Shown: positions 26,847 through 35,823, numbered from the stretch's first letter. The stretch is 64,000 nt of DNA from Bradyrhizobium sp. CB2312 (GCF_029714425.1 NZ_CP121668.1:4919501-4983500); one strand, 5' to 3'. Translations and numbers: made by a program. Notes: generated from the letters alone by a model not told the origin.

Positions 26847-27362
26847 TCAGCTCTTCAGCGAGTCCGTCAGCATCTTGCGGATCGACCAGGCTTCGCCGTC
26901 GGAGGAGCCCTTGATGTCGTCGATCTTCCAGCTACTGGCCTCACGCACGAAGTCGTAACGCACGATCTGGTCGGCCGGTTTCCGGTCGTTGCGGTGGCCG
27001 GTGATGGTCACCGCGACCGTCGCCTTGTCGGCCTCCATCTTCTCAGCGTCAACCTTGAACGACTTCACGTCCGGTTCCTGCGAATTGGTAACCGGATCGA
27101 AATCGACCGGGCCGACGTCGCCCTTCGGCGTGTGCGCATCCGCCTTGGCCCACAGCGCGACCAGCGATTTGGAGAGGTATTTTGACTTCGCCGCCTTGTT
27201 CTCGATGACGAAGGCGGCGCCACCGTCGCCCTTGCCCTTGGCGGCGCGGGTATAGATCGCGGTCAGGATGGCGACGGGATCGCTGGGAGCCGGGGTTTCG
27301 GCGAAGGCCGGGGCGAATCCTGCAAGCAGAGAGGCGGCGACGAAGGTCCGACGGGTGAGCAT
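26847..27362 (-). CDS. Exported DUF3828-like protein
   Basis: A 171-residue protein with a twin-arginine-like signal MLTRRTFVAASLLAG and cleavage near AFAETP. The mature part (DPVAILTAIYTRAAKGKG, then YLSKSLVALWAKAD, and a final VRYDFVREASSWKIDDI) resembles DUF3828 or related NTF2-like lipocalin-size domains, but the family call is tentative. It begins with ATG at 27362, where the signal starts; the frame is open upstream without support. Likely co-transcribed with the mini-GNAT that follows. Confidence 0.7.
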   Translation of the reverse strand: MLTRRTFVAASLLAGFAPAFAETPAPSDPVAILTAIYTRAAKGKGDGGAAFVIENKAAKSKYLSKSLVALWAKADAHTPKGDVGPVDFDPVTNSQEPDVKSFKVDAEKMEADKATVAVTITGHRNDRKPADQIVRYDFVREASSWKIDDIKGSSDGEAWSIRKMLTDSLKS

Positions 27363-27447
27363 GAAATGTCCCTGAGATGATGGCGCGCGACAACAGGCCG
27401 GAGTGGCCGGCGCGTATCTCTGTAGACCGATGGAGCGGCTGTTCGGT

Positions 27448-27807
27448 TCAATCACTCGCCTTGGCGAGCCTGGAGTCTTCCGGCTGCGGCTGTTGGCGGA
27501 GGCAGCCCTGGCAGATGACGAGGGATCGGTTGACCCTGGCGTCCTGCTCGGCCTCGATGCCGTCCTGCGCCTGCCACCATTCCCTGGAATAGGGCTGAAG
27601 CCCGGCTTGCGATCTGGTGCGCTCGGAGCTGGCGGCGCGCGTTGCACGCAATGACGCAGAACGCGGCTGGTTGGGATTCTCGCCGGCGCCGTCCCAGGCG
27701 TAGCGTGCAGGCCTGAAGGCGGGATCGGGGGCGAGATGGGCTTGCGGGGCGACGGCACATCCGGCGAGCGCCAGCGACAACAGGAGGAGGGCGGGCGCTT
27801 TGACCAT
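27448..27807 (-). CDS. Small lipoprotein of unknown function
   Basis: A 119-residue protein with a lipoprotein signal MVKAPALLLLSLALAGC; the lipobox LAGC puts the lipid on C17. The mature part is polar and contains LQPYSREWWQAQDGIEAEQDARVNRSL split around a short Cys pair ICQGC. No family recognised. The frame is open further upstream, but the lipobox distance supports the ATG at 27807. Confidence 0.7.
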   Translation of the reverse strand: MVKAPALLLLSLALAGCAVAPQAHLAPDPAFRPARYAWDGAGENPNQPRSASLRATRAASSERTRSQAGLQPYSREWWQAQDGIEAEQDARVNRSLVICQGCLRQQPQPEDSRLAKASD

Positions 27808-27901
27808 GATGCGGCACTCTGTACGCGAGAACTGAGGGAGGTTGCGCTGATCATGTTTAAAATTCCCTGAACGATCGTGCCCGCACCACCGACAAACGCG
27901 C

Positions 27902-28399
27902 ATGCGCTATCTCATCCTCCTGCTCGTTCTCGTCGCCTCCATTGCGCGAGCTGACGATGCGAAGCCGTTCAATCCCTCGGACTATCCGCCCGCCGTGCAG
28001 AAGGCGCTGCATTATGCTAACGAGGAATGCAGCGGCCAGGATGGCGGCGCCGTGACCTTCGCCCCGGATACGGTACGTAAGGTCGATCTGACGGGCGATG
28101 GCCGCGAGGACTACATCGTCGATTTCCGCGACACCAAATGCGGCGACCGCGAGACCACCTATTGTGGAACCGGCGGCTGCGTCATGACCATCCTGGTGAC
28201 GCTGCCGGATGGCAGCGTGCGCCAGGTGTTCGACGGCTATGTCCGCAGCTACAAGATCCTGGCGCCGCCGATGAAGCGCGGCGCCGCGCGCACCATCCGG
28301 TTCGATCTGCACGGCAGCTATTGCGGCGGTTTTGGCGCGCAGGCCTGCGTCAAGGAGAGGGCGATCACGGCGATGCCGTTCGCATTCAAGCAGCCGTAG
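27902..28399 (+). CDS. Secreted protein of unknown function
   Basis: A 165-residue protein with a signal peptide (MRYLILLLVLVASIARA). The mature part has a calcium-loop-like VDLTGDGREDYIVDF, as in VCBS/FG-GAP repeats, and several cysteines (CGDRETTYCGTGGC and SYCGGFGAQAC) that could pair. Proteins of this layout are common in rhizobia, but no function is known. It is divergent from the lipoprotein gene, with a 94-base gap. Confidence 0.75.
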   Translation: MRYLILLLVLVASIARADDAKPFNPSDYPPAVQKALHYANEECSGQDGGAVTFAPDTVRKVDLTGDGREDYIVDFRDTKCGDRETTYCGTGGCVMTILVTLPDGSVRQVFDGYVRSYKILAPPMKRGAARTIRFDLHGSYCGGFGAQACVKERAITAMPFAFKQP

Positions 28400-28504
28400 G
28401 GCAGGCGCGCGGCCGATGGTCTTGCGGCGGCGCCGACGATGGCGATAAATGGGCTCTAATGAGCGGGCGGCTTGCGCGCCGACCGCACTCGAAGAGGAAG
28501 CCCG

Positions 28505-30112
28505 ATGCAGCCCCTGCGCATGTCCCGCCGCGTCATGAATCTCGCTTACATGCTGACCCAGAATGCCCGGCGGCATGGATCGCGTCCCGGTTTCGTCTGG
28601 GGGGACAGATCCTGGACCTGGCGCGAGATCGATGTGGAGGTCTCCGCGCTGGCCGCAGCGCTCGCTGCGCGCGGCATTGCCAAGGGCGACCGCATCCTCG
28701 TCCATTCCAAGAACGGCGGCGAGATGTTCTTCTCGATGTTCGCCGCGTTCCGGCTCGGTGCCGTCTGGGTCCCCACCAATTTTCGCCTGATGCCGGACGA
28801 GGTCAGCTATCTCGCCGAGGCCTCCGGCGCGAAGGCATTTTTGTGCCATGCCGATTTTCCCGAGCATGCCGCTGCGGTGAAGGGGGGCGCGCTCGAATTC
28901 ACCTGGAGCGTCGACGGGAAGGCGTCGTTCGGCGAGACGTCGGTTGCGGAGGCCATCGCGTCGCGAGCCGGAGCGGTCGTCGAGAACGTCGCGGTCGAGC
29001 ACGACGATCCCTGCTGGTTCTTCTTCACCTCCGGCACCACCGGCCGTTCCAAGGCGGCGGTGCTGACCCACGGCCAGATGGGTTTTGTCGTCACCAATCA
29101 TCTCGCCGATCTCACCCCTGGTGTCACCGAAGCAGATGCCTCGCTGGTGGTGGCGCCGCTGTCGCATGGCGCCGGCGTGCATCAGCTGGTGCAGACCGCG
29201 CGTGGCGTGTGCACCGTGCTGCTGCCGACCGAGAGGTTCGACATCGACGAGGCCTTCCGCCTGATCGAGAAGCATCGGGTCGCCAATCTCTTCACCGTGC
29301 CGACCATTTTGAAGATGATGGTCGAGCACCCCGCCGTCGACAAATACGATCATTCCTCGCTGCGCCACGTGATCTATGCCGGCGCGCCGATGTATCGCGA
29401 GGATCAGAAGACGGCGCTGAGGAAGCTCGGCAAGGTCATCGTGCAGTATTTTGGATTGGGCGAGGTCACCGGCAACATCACGGTTCTGCCGGCGGCACTG
29501 CACGACGCCGAGGACAGTCCGCAGGCCAGGATCGGCACTTGCGGATTTGAACGCACGGCCATGCAGGTCTCGATCCAGGACGACGAGGGCCGCGAGCTCG
29601 CAGCCAACCAGAGCGGCGAGATCTGCGTGATCGGGCCTGCGGTGCTCGCCGGCTACTACGACAACCCCGAGGCCAATGCGAAGGCGTTCCGCAACGGCTG
29701 GTTCCGCACCGGCGATCTCGGCCACATGGACGAGGAAGGCTTTATCTACATCACCGGCCGCGCCTCCGACATGTACATCTCCGGCGGATCCAACATCTAT
29801 CCGCGCGAGATCGAGGAGAAGATCTTGACGCACCCCGCCGTTGGCGAGGTCGCCGTGCTCGGCGTGCCCGATGCGACCTGGGGCGAGGTCGGCGTCGCCG
29901 TCTGCGTTGCGCGCGAAGGCGCGAAGCCGGTGAGCGAAGCCGAGATGGCGGCGTTCCTGTCGCCGAAGGTGCCGCGCTACAAGATGCCGAAGCGCTTCTT
30001 CTTCTGGGAGGCGTTGCCGAAGTCCGGCTATGGGAAGGTGCCGAAGCGCATGGTGCGCGACGAACTCGAGGCGCGCGGGCTGCTCGATCTCGACAAGACG
30101 AAGGCGGGCTGA
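28505..30112 (+). CDS. Acyl-CoA synthetase (AMP-forming)
   Basis: A 535-residue ANL-superfamily enzyme that activates a carboxylic acid to its CoA thioester through an acyl-adenylate. The P-loop-like motif is FFTSGTTGRSKAAVLTH, followed by YFGLGEVTG, the ribose-binding GWFRTGDLGHMDEEGFIY and the hinge ITGRASDMYISGG. The catalytic lysine near the C-terminus lies in LPKSGYGKVPKRM. The substrate (medium or long chain, or aromatic) cannot be told. AGAGGAAG precedes the ATG at 28505. The DUF296 gene starts 9 bases after its stop, so they are probably one transcript. Confidence 0.9.
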   Translation: MQPLRMSRRVMNLAYMLTQNARRHGSRPGFVWGDRSWTWREIDVEVSALAAALAARGIAKGDRILVHSKNGGEMFFSMFAAFRLGAVWVPTNFRLMPDEVSYLAEASGAKAFLCHADFPEHAAAVKGGALEFTWSVDGKASFGETSVAEAIASRAGAVVENVAVEHDDPCWFFFTSGTTGRSKAAVLTHGQMGFVVTNHLADLTPGVTEADASLVVAPLSHGAGVHQLVQTARGVCTVLLPTERFDIDEAFRLIEKHRVANLFTVPTILKMMVEHPAVDKYDHSSLRHVIYAGAPMYREDQKTALRKLGKVIVQYFGLGEVTGNITVLPAALHDAEDSPQARIGTCGFERTAMQVSIQDDEGRELAANQSGEICVIGPAVLAGYYDNPEANAKAFRNGWFRTGDLGHMDEEGFIYITGRASDMYISGGSNIYPREIEEKILTHPAVGEVAVLGVPDATWGEVGVAVCVAREGAKPVSEAEMAAFLSPKVPRYKMPKRFFFWEALPKSGYGKVPKRMVRDELEARGLLDLDKTKAG

Positions 30113-30121
30113 GCGTTGGGG

Positions 30122-30979
30122 ATGCGGAATATCAAGCAGCCGGGTGCGCCACTTCCCGAACGTATCCAGTGGGTGGAGGCGAGGGGGCGCGCCTTTTCGT
30201 TTACGCTTCAAGCCGGCCTGCCGTTGCTGGAAGCCGCGCGCCGCGGCTTTGCCGCGGAGGGATTTGCCGGTGGCGTGCTGAATTTCGGCCGCGGCGCGCT
30301 CGGCCCGTTCGCCTATGTCATGCCGGCGCTGTCGAAGACCGGCGAGAACGCAGCGTTCTACAGCGATACGTTTCGGCCCGGCGGCGTGACGCGCACCAGG
30401 CTCGGCAGCATGACGCTCGGCTCGCGCGACGGCGCGCCGTTCTTCCATTGCCACGGGCTGTGGACCGAGGCGGACGGCAAGGCAAGCGGCGGCCACATGA
30501 TGCCGGACGAGACCATTGTCGCCGAGCCGTTCGAGGTCGAGGCGTTCGGCCTCGATGGCGCAGCGTTCACGGCCGAGGTCGATCCGGAGACCAACTTTAG
30601 GCTGTTCGGACCTTTGGCCTCCGCGAGCACCGGCGCGGGCACGAGCCGCGCCTTCGCCTTGCGGCTGCGGCCCAACCAGGATTTTGCCGGCTGCCTCGAA
30701 GGCTTCTGCCGCGCGCACGGCATCGCCCGCGCGAAGATTCATGGCGGCGTCGGCTCCACCATCGGCGCGCGCTTCACCCTTGGCGGCGTGACCGAACCGT
30801 TCGCGACGGAGCTGGCGGTGACGGCGGGTACGATTGCGCCGGGCGCGTCGGGCGCACTCGAAGCGGCGCTCGACATTGCCCTGATCGACTACACCGGCGG
30901 CATCGCGGAGGGCCGCTTGATCCGTGGCGACAATCCCGTGCTGATGACCATGGAGCTGGTGCTCGAGGTTCTGGGCTAA
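30122..30979 (+). CDS. Tandem DUF296/PPC-domain protein
   Basis: A 285-residue protein that seems to contain two PPC (DUF296, ALDC-like) domains. The first has the clearest family signature, PFFHCHGLWTEADGKASGGH followed by MMPDETIVAEPFEV, matching the PPC motif HxHxx...GGH. The second half, from about residue 175, has a weaker copy in which the HxH has become KIHGGVGSTIG. PPC domains form trimers, and many carry an N-terminal DNA-binding motif in plants; none is seen here. The start is ATG at 30122; a TTG two codons earlier is in frame. Co-directional with the acyl-CoA synthetase. Confidence 0.75.
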   Translation: MRNIKQPGAPLPERIQWVEARGRAFSFTLQAGLPLLEAARRGFAAEGFAGGVLNFGRGALGPFAYVMPALSKTGENAAFYSDTFRPGGVTRTRLGSMTLGSRDGAPFFHCHGLWTEADGKASGGHMMPDETIVAEPFEVEAFGLDGAAFTAEVDPETNFRLFGPLASASTGAGTSRAFALRLRPNQDFAGCLEGFCRAHGIARAKIHGGVGSTIGARFTLGGVTEPFATELAVTAGTIAPGASGALEAALDIALIDYTGGIAEGRLIRGDNPVLMTMELVLEVLG

Positions 30980-30980
30980 A

Positions 30981-31097
30981 GCATGATCCGGAAAAGTGCG
31001 CAGCGGTTTTCCCTCGCGACAAACGCGGAACGCGTTTGCGCGGAGATCATGCGCAAACAACAAGCTAAAGCGCGATGACTGATCTCATCGCGCTTTA
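30981..31097. repeat. Rhizobial dispersed palindromic repeat with terminator-like end
   Basis: Arms GCATGATC (30981-30988) and GATCATGC (31045-31052) enclose a GC-rich centre. A second perfect 13-base inverted repeat TAAAGCGCGATGA/TCATCGCGCTTTA follows (31066-31078, 31085-31097). I recall this CTAAAGCATGATCCGG...GCGCGATG type as a common intergenic element in Bradyrhizobium and relatives. The stop codon of the preceding gene (TAA, 30977-30979) is at the element's usual left edge. The second hairpin could end transcription from both sides. Confidence 0.75.
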
Positions 31098-31114
31098 GGA
31101 TCGCCGGGCGATCA

Positions 31115-33178
31115 TCAGTGCGAACGTAGCTTGGCAATGGCCAGGTACGTCGAGTCGCTCAACCCCGAGTTCGATCCCTGAAAGAGGTTGAGCAGAGGAG
31201 ATTGAGCCTGACCGGTGCTCTGGCTGTTTCTGATGTCGTACATCGCGGAGAAACGGTTCAACAGCTTTGCAACCTTGGTGGGATCTGACAGATCCGTGAT
31301 CTTCATGAATCTGTCCACGAACTTGGCCTGCTGATCGATCGGCATCGCTGCCATCGAGTCCGGCAGATCGAAGGTGGTCCTGAACACCTCCGAGAGAGCC
31401 TTGTCGGCGAGGATGTCGTATGCGGAGGTGATTTCGCCCGCCTTGCGCTGGAAATAGAGCGCGAGGCGCACGCCGGGATTCGTCTCACCCTGCTGCTGCT
31501 CCAGGCTTTGCTGAAGATAGTTCGCCTGTGTTTCCCGGAATTGATCACGCTTCTGGGGACCCATCATCGGCAGGCGCGCGACGTTGCCTTTGCTGTCGAA
31601 GTTGAACGATGCCACGATTTCAGCGAAGCGAGGATCGCTCTGCGTGTTCGCGAAGCTCTTGGGATTGTTCAGGTCGGAGGCGAAGATCTTCTTGAGAAAT
31701 TCGGTGCTGACCTTCTTGGGATCCAGGCCTTTTGCGGCGAGAATGAAATCGACCATCTTCCGGTTATCAAGCAGCTCGGAAACGCTGTCGATGCCAGCGA
31801 TGGCCTCCTGATAGGACGTCGCGTCTTTCTGGGCTTGTGCCCGAACTGCCTTCTGCTGATCGGGCCTTGCCTGCTTCACTGCTTGAATGACGTAGTCCCT
31901 CGCAATATCGAGGACTTCGGCCGGGTCCTGAGCCACCAGGGGCGTCGTCAGGTTGCCTTTTGCGTCGAAGTTGAAGGCGCGCGCAAGCTCGACGTAGCGA
32001 TTGTCCTTGAGCGTATAGACGTAGCTCTTGGGATCGCTGAGGTCGCTTTCGAGCACCTTCTTGACGGTGTCCTGCGAGACCTTTGCGGGATCGAGGCCGA
32101 CGGCGCCCAGCGCGAAGTCATACACCGCTGGAGTCGATACGAACGTCTGGAGCGAATTGATGGTGAGGACGGCCGTTCTGAATTGCCTGATGGCGAAAGC
32201 TTCGTTCAGCGGGCTTGCCGCCGCATAGACCGCGGACTTGCTGTCGTCGAACGCCTTTGTCGTGAGCGTGACGTTTGCAGCAGTCTGGGCGGACACACCT
32301 GACGGAAGCGATCCGTCAGGCGAAAACTCGAACGCGCCGGCCAGGTCTACAAAGTTGCCAATCGTCGCGATCTGGTCGCCGAGGTCGGATACGCTCTTCG
32401 TGTACGATTCCAGGTGTTGCTTCTCGACCAGGATCTGGATCTTCAACTGGGTCACGTCAGCGCCCGGCTGCGAGAGTTGGGCCGTGTAGTCGGCAATCTT
32501 CGTATTGGTGGCGCTCACGTCCGATTTGGCCTGAGCGAGCTGGGCGTTGAGGCCAGTCAGTTGAGATGCGAAGGTGGTGTTGACGTAGCTGTTGGGATCG
32601 GACGCATCGCTGCGCAGGACTTGGCTTATCGTGTCACGCGGCCACTTGCTTTCATCGATCCCGAACGCCGAATAGACGTAGTTGCGAAGACGATCGTCGT
32701 TCAGGAGCTGGTCTGCACTGGTGATGTTGCCGATTTTGGCGTTGTAATATTTCGTGTCGTCGGCAAGCGCGTCGACCTGGCTCTTCTTGGTCGCCGTGTA
32801 CAGACCGATCATCTCGTCGGTCTGGTCGTCCGATTGCGCGACCGGCGTTGCCGCGCCGTTGAAGGAAAATGCCGCGGCAAACTCCCGGTAGCGCTTGTCG
32901 ACCAGCTTGTTGACGAAGCTCTTGGAGTCGTTGAGGTCGCTCTCCAGCACCTTTTTCATGAAAGCCTTGGCGTAGGCCATGTCCTCCAGGCCATATGCCT
33001 TCATCGCATAATGATAGAGGCGATAGTCCTTCATGAAATCGTCGACGGTCTTCACCTTGCCGATGTTGGCCTTGTAATAGGCGGCCTCCCGCGCGACGTC
33101 CGTTTGCTGTTCGATCCGCGTCAGCGACTGCTTAAGATTGCGCGTGATGTAGCTGTAGCTGAAATAGGTTGTGACCAT
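31115..33178 (-). CDS. DUF1217 repeat protein
   Basis: A 687-residue protein built from about five copies of the DUF1217 unit. Each has a helix pair, then a line such as GLDPAKVSQDTVKKVLESDLSDPKSYVYT, then D-x-R-Y-x-E-L-A-x-A-F-N-F-D (broken here for brevity). The copies start near residues 36, 147, 330, 450 and 585; the last is degenerate. A coiled segment of ~50 residues lies between the second and third units. DUF1217 genes are found in flagellar clusters of rhizobia, but no flagellar gene is near here, so a link to motility is uncertain. No signal peptide is seen. GAGGAATG precedes the start. Confidence 0.85.
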   Translation of the reverse strand: MVTTYFSYSYITRNLKQSLTRIEQQTDVAREAAYYKANIGKVKTVDDFMKDYRLYHYAMKAYGLEDMAYAKAFMKKVLESDLNDSKSFVNKLVDKRYREFAAAFSFNGAATPVAQSDDQTDEMIGLYTATKKSQVDALADDTKYYNAKIGNITSADQLLNDDRLRNYVYSAFGIDESKWPRDTISQVLRSDASDPNSYVNTTFASQLTGLNAQLAQAKSDVSATNTKIADYTAQLSQPGADVTQLKIQILVEKQHLESYTKSVSDLGDQIATIGNFVDLAGAFEFSPDGSLPSGVSAQTAANVTLTTKAFDDSKSAVYAAASPLNEAFAIRQFRTAVLTINSLQTFVSTPAVYDFALGAVGLDPAKVSQDTVKKVLESDLSDPKSYVYTLKDNRYVELARAFNFDAKGNLTTPLVAQDPAEVLDIARDYVIQAVKQARPDQQKAVRAQAQKDATSYQEAIAGIDSVSELLDNRKMVDFILAAKGLDPKKVSTEFLKKIFASDLNNPKSFANTQSDPRFAEIVASFNFDSKGNVARLPMMGPQKRDQFRETQANYLQQSLEQQQGETNPGVRLALYFQRKAGEITSAYDILADKALSEVFRTTFDLPDSMAAMPIDQQAKFVDRFMKITDLSDPTKVAKLLNRFSAMYDIRNSQSTGQAQSPLLNLFQGSNSGLSDSTYLAIAKLRSH

Positions 33179-34202
33179 CGCGCATTCCTCGCGGCTTTAG
33201 TGTCCCGGACGTCCGTCAATCATTGCCGGGGTCGCGAGGTGGGAGCTGGCCTCATGCCAGCAAACTGTCTTACGTCGTCTCGGGGCGTTTCTGGCCTGCA
33301 ATCTCAAGTGTTAGTTCGTGCCCAGTAACGCTCGCCGGGTCGATTTCTGTTTATTTCTAAATGTTTCTCAGATGCAGCTTTCGCGAGGATTGTGTTCCCG
33401 TTATGTTCTTGTCGAGTGCTCCCCGTAGACGGACTGAGGTGACATGCTTCGTCTTCATTGGGCATTTGAACTTGCGGACACACTTTCGCATTCTCGCGGC
33501 ACACCGTGCCCGAGCTTTGCGGCAATCACCGCCCTCGAAAAACGCCGAGGGCGCAGGGAAGGCCGGGTGCCGGCCGGGCACCCACGGTCCGCTGTGCGCG
33601 AAATGCGCTGGACGATGATGCACAGCGGCATACAGGTGAAGCCAAACATCCGGCCTTCCCTGCGCAGTGGTTTGACGGCTTATGTCGCGCTCTCCCCGGG
33701 GAGCGATGCACTATTGCCCCCGTCGCCTTGCGGATGGCTGACGCGCGGACCCGGTCGGGCACCACGCATCACCGCAAGATTTGGCGCACAGACCCCGGGC
33801 GCCAGGACCACACGATTTTGCCGTACGCAGGCTGCACCGGTCGTGTGCGCGCTAGCCGTTGCTCACGGTGTGACCGCCCTGCAAACCGCTTTCGCGCCGA
33901 CGCCGCCTGCGCCCACCACGTCCCACCCCGCATGTCGTGACGATCGCGATACGCCCCTCGGCCCGGGCTGGGATGGCCGAAATATGCGGTACTTCCGAAT
34001 TCGTATAAAGCGAATTGTTTTCGCGCCGATACATTGACCCTGCTCTTGCGTGTGTTGCCTGTCGGGCAACGCAACGGATGGTGTGGATGGGCGAGCGCCC
34101 CCGCCACAGCCGTGCCGCGAACCGGTCTCGCCACGGTCCAAAAATGCGCTACCATGGCCTCAGCGCGCCTCAAGTCGCGCAGATGAAGAGTGAGGAAACG
34201 GT
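33179..34202. other. 1 kb repeat-rich intergenic region
   Basis: No supported gene. Open frames on both strands (such as 33444-34037) are Arg/Pro/Ala-rich and lack ribosome sites. The central part, about 33520-33990, resembles a dispersed Bradyrhizobium element that I recall as a source of falsely annotated ORFs ('GRREGR...AGHPR' and 'SHPACRDDRDTPL' in translation). It holds an eight-base-pair hairpin CGCCCTCG/CGAGGGCG (33530-33537, 33546-33553) and a long inverted repeat at 33551-33665. Confidence 0.6.
33551..33665. repeat. 16-base perfect inverted repeat in a dispersed element
   Basis: GCGCAGGGAAGGCCGG (33551-33566) and CCGGCCTTCCCTGCGC (33650-33665) are perfect reverse complements with an 83-base centre, which itself has a GCCGGC-rich hairpin. 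It is the core of the repeat-rich gap between the DUF1217 gene and the mxaD-like gene. Confidence 0.85.
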
Positions 34203-34769
34203 ATGAGGACGAGAAGCGGAACGGCGATCGCCGGGGTGGCGGCGCTGGCGGTGGCGGGGATGGCTCTGACGGCTGTGTTAGAGCCGGTCTGGGCCCACGG
34301 GCCGACCCGGCAGAAGGTGCGGGAATCCATCGAGATCAACGCGGCCCCGGCCAAGGTGTGGGCGGTGATCGGCAATTTCCAGGACATGAGCTGGCTTCCG
34401 CCCGTGACCAAAACCGAGGGCGACAAGGGCAACGAGATCGGCGCGACGCGGAAGCTGACGCTGACCGGCGGCGCCACGGTTGACGAGGAGCTCTACAAGT
34501 TCGACGCGGCCGCGATGACCTATTCCTACCGGATCACCACCGTTGACGTGAAGGTGCTGCCGGTGACCAATTATTCCTCGACGTTGACGGTCACGCCCAG
34601 CGCCGACGGCAAGGGTTCGACGCTGGAATGGGCTGGTGCGTTCTACCGCGGCTATCCCAACAACGATCCGCCGCCAGAGCTGAGCGACGAAGCCGCCAAG
34701 ACCGCGGTGAGCGGCCTCTACAAGACCGGCCTCGAGGCGCTGAAGAAGAAGATCGAGAGCGGAAGCTGA
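34203..34769 (+). CDS. MxaD-like SRPBCC protein (methanol-dehydrogenase accessory type)
   Basis: A 188-residue exported protein of the SRPBCC/polyketide-cyclase fold. The signal ends in VWAHGPT. The mature start HGPTRQKVRESIEINAAP, then KVWAVIGNFQDMSWLPPV and the line MTYSYRITTVDVKVLPVTNY, match MxaD, which in methylotrophs aids electron flow between PQQ methanol dehydrogenase and its cytochrome. Only two bases separate it from a YVTN beta-propeller gene, another protein found with PQQ alcohol dehydrogenases. No dehydrogenase, cytochrome or PQQ gene is seen within this window, so the partner must lie elsewhere. Confidence 0.82.
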   Translation: MRTRSGTAIAGVAALAVAGMALTAVLEPVWAHGPTRQKVRESIEINAAPAKVWAVIGNFQDMSWLPPVTKTEGDKGNEIGATRKLTLTGGATVDEELYKFDAAAMTYSYRITTVDVKVLPVTNYSSTLTVTPSADGKGSTLEWAGAFYRGYPNNDPPPELSDEAAKTAVSGLYKTGLEALKKKIESGS

Positions 34770-34771
34770 GC

Positions 34772-35725
34772 GTGCGCACCCTGGTTCTGGCGGCACTCGC
34801 CGCCAGTATCTGCATCGTGGGTCTCGGCTGCGCGTCCGCCGAAGAGGCGTTCGTCACCAACCAGCTCAGCGACGATCTGATGGTCGTGGACCTCGCGACA
34901 TCACGCAGCGTTGCGACCATCCCGATCGGCGGCAAGCCGGCCGGCATCGCCGTCAGCCCGGACGGGCGCTTTGCCTACGTCACGAGCCCGGACGCCAAGG
35001 CGGTGACGGTGGTCGACGCCGCAACGCGGCAGGTCGCTGACCGCATCGAGGTCGGCGGCGGCCCGCTCGGCATTGCGGTGGCGCCCGACGGCCGCACCGT
35101 CTATGTCGCCGACTGGTATGCGGCGGCGGTGCGGGTGATCGATGCGGCCTCGCGGCGCCTCACCGCCAGCATCTCGGTCGGCGCTTCGCCGTCGGGGCTC
35201 GCGGTGACGCCCGACGGCAAGCTGCTGCTCTCGGCAGACCGTGACGACGACAGCGTCTCGGTCGTGGCTACCGCGACGGGCGAGCGCAAGGCGAGCATCA
35301 AGGTCGGCACCCGCCCGTTCGGCGTGACCATCGATGCCGAGGGCAAGCGCGCCTACACCGCCAATGTCGGCTCCGACGACGTCTCCGTGATCGACATCGC
35401 TGAGGGGCGTGAGATCGCCCGCGTGCCGGTCGGGATGCGCCCCTATGCGGTCGCGCTGACGCTTGGGCGCGGCTTCGTCACCGACCAATATGGCGGCACC
35501 GTCAGCGTGTTCGATCTCGCGAGTTTGAAGCCGGTCAAGCGCATCAATGTCGGCGACTATCCCGAAGGCATCAACGCGACCGCCGACGGCAAGCGCGTCA
35601 TCGTCGCCTGCTGGGAGAGCAACACGCTAAGCATCATTGACGCGGCTGAGCTGAAGGTGATCGGCGAGGTCAAGACCGGCGACGGGCCGCGGGCGTTCGG
35701 GGCGTTTTTGCGGAAGACGGAGTAG
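34772..35725 (+). CDS. YVTN-type beta-propeller protein, PQQ-catabolism-associated type
   Basis: A 317-residue secreted protein. The signal ends near GCASAEEAF. The rest is a seven-bladed beta-propeller of ~40-residue repeats, each with a version of GxxPxGIAVSPDGRxxYVT. The family is often called PQQ-dependent-catabolism-associated beta-propeller. It starts at a GTG two bases after the mxaD-like gene, with GGAAGCTGAG upstream, so translation is coupled. The role is not settled; periplasmic redox partner binding is a guess. Confidence 0.85.
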   Translation: MRTLVLAALAASICIVGLGCASAEEAFVTNQLSDDLMVVDLATSRSVATIPIGGKPAGIAVSPDGRFAYVTSPDAKAVTVVDAATRQVADRIEVGGGPLGIAVAPDGRTVYVADWYAAAVRVIDAASRRLTASISVGASPSGLAVTPDGKLLLSADRDDDSVSVVATATGERKASIKVGTRPFGVTIDAEGKRAYTANVGSDDVSVIDIAEGREIARVPVGMRPYAVALTLGRGFVTDQYGGTVSVFDLASLKPVKRINVGDYPEGINATADGKRVIVACWESNTLSIIDAAELKVIGEVKTGDGPRAFGAFLRKTE

Positions 35726-35823
35726 GGCGTCTACGGCATTGCATCGAACCGGATGTTGCGCTGAGCCGACAGATGCTCTCCAGGATCGATGAGCGCCGGG
35801 CGGGCGGACGTGGAGATTTTGCG

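Noticed and set aside
27857..31063. A 1068-codon open frame on the minus strand
   Set aside because: It runs antisense to four well-supported plus-strand genes and is Arg/His/Ala-rich, as expected from the complement of GC-rich coding DNA. No family features or ribosome site.
33444..34037. A 197-codon plus-strand frame in the repeat-rich gap
   Set aside because: No ribosome site, Arg/Pro/Thr-rich low-quality sequence, and it lies on the inverted-repeat element; of a type known as false ORFs.
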